From contig JBHGBB010000017.1 in assembly GCA_041946755.1 (NCBI GenBank), positions 1 to 31,269 of the forward strand: DNA of 31,269 nucleotides, read 5' to 3'. Positions 31,072 to 31,269 of this stretch are shown in pieces. Origin of the DNA: JBHGBB01 sp041946755. Its GTDB lineage: Bacteria > UBP4 > UBA4092 > JAOAEQ01. The stretch's first letter is position 1. Each line of letters begins with the position of its first letter. The notes below the pieces were generated by a model. The model did not search any database. It saw nothing but the letters and a program-made list of their open reading frames with translations, and was not told the origin of the DNA. The translations under genes were made by a program, and so were the position numbers.

Positions 31072-31269
31072 AGTTATTTTACCCGATGATTTATTTTTTA
31101 ATTTTAATCGATCTGTTCCCTGTATAATAAGACGGTAAGACCAGGAAAAATCTTACACAAGAAAATCGGTGATTTTGTATTTTATACTATCTTTAAAATA
31201 AAATAGTTATTATGGTATTACCTTTATTTATAAATCTGATTCTCCAAGGGATAAACTTTTTCTTATCTG

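Overview
The window is a bacterial chromosome segment of low to moderate GC, with no rRNA, tRNA, transposase or phage gene that I can recognise. Secreted TPR proteins, a Do/HtrA-type protease, a c-type cytochrome, a lipoprotein, a large RHS protein and uroporphyrinogen-decarboxylase-like enzymes suggest a free-living, probably diderm, poorly cultivated lineage. The phylum cannot be fixed from sequence reading alone. Some genes have a strong AGGAGG-type ribosome site and others have none.

Layout. 1-1939: leftward gene for an exported TPR/HEAT-like protein with a good sigma70-type promoter. 2055-5246: pyrimidine genes pyrK-pyrD-pyrF, then pyrE, covering the oxidation of dihydroorotate to UMP. 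5577-7798: an O6-alkylguanine-DNA methyltransferase, a URO-D-superfamily protein and a basic-tailed protein of unknown function. 8035-11666: an OmpR-type regulator, its histidine kinase, a secreted protein of the 'NPYFPL' type and a PepSY-like protein, closed by a strong terminator; this reads as one envelope-sensing cassette. 11950-13278: CNNM/CorC-type membrane protein. 13901-15251: a two-heme cytochrome related to the reaction-centre cytochrome family, and a divergent Gfo/Idh/MocA protein. 15328-16416 (leftward): a second URO-D-like protein. 16545-19625: a Do-like protease with about four PDZ domains, followed by a smaller protease-fold protein that has lost its catalytic His and Ser. 20328-28671 (leftward): a 2392-residue secreted protein combining TPRs, a C39-type cysteine peptidase domain, a Gly-rich linker, RHS/YD repeats, three concanavalin-like inserts and an RHS core, followed 22 bases later by a beta-propeller lipoprotein gene. 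28879-31071 (leftward): a tight operon of a Se/S-carrier-like (DUF3343) protein, a cysteine-desulfurase-like enzyme and a receiver-AraC regulator.

The most unusual signal is below gene level. Short arrays with a 7-base period recur across the window, each with its own consensus, together with perfect GC-rich hairpins and paired palindromes. They lie between genes, directly before two start codons, and inside or at the end of three coding regions (pyrK, the methyltransferase gene, the RHS gene), where they remain in frame as seven-residue-period peptides. They resemble in kind the heptameric STRR repeats known from cyanobacteria. The 700-base gap at 19626-20327 is a pile-up of such elements and also holds a 27-codon displaced tail related to the end of the preceding gene.
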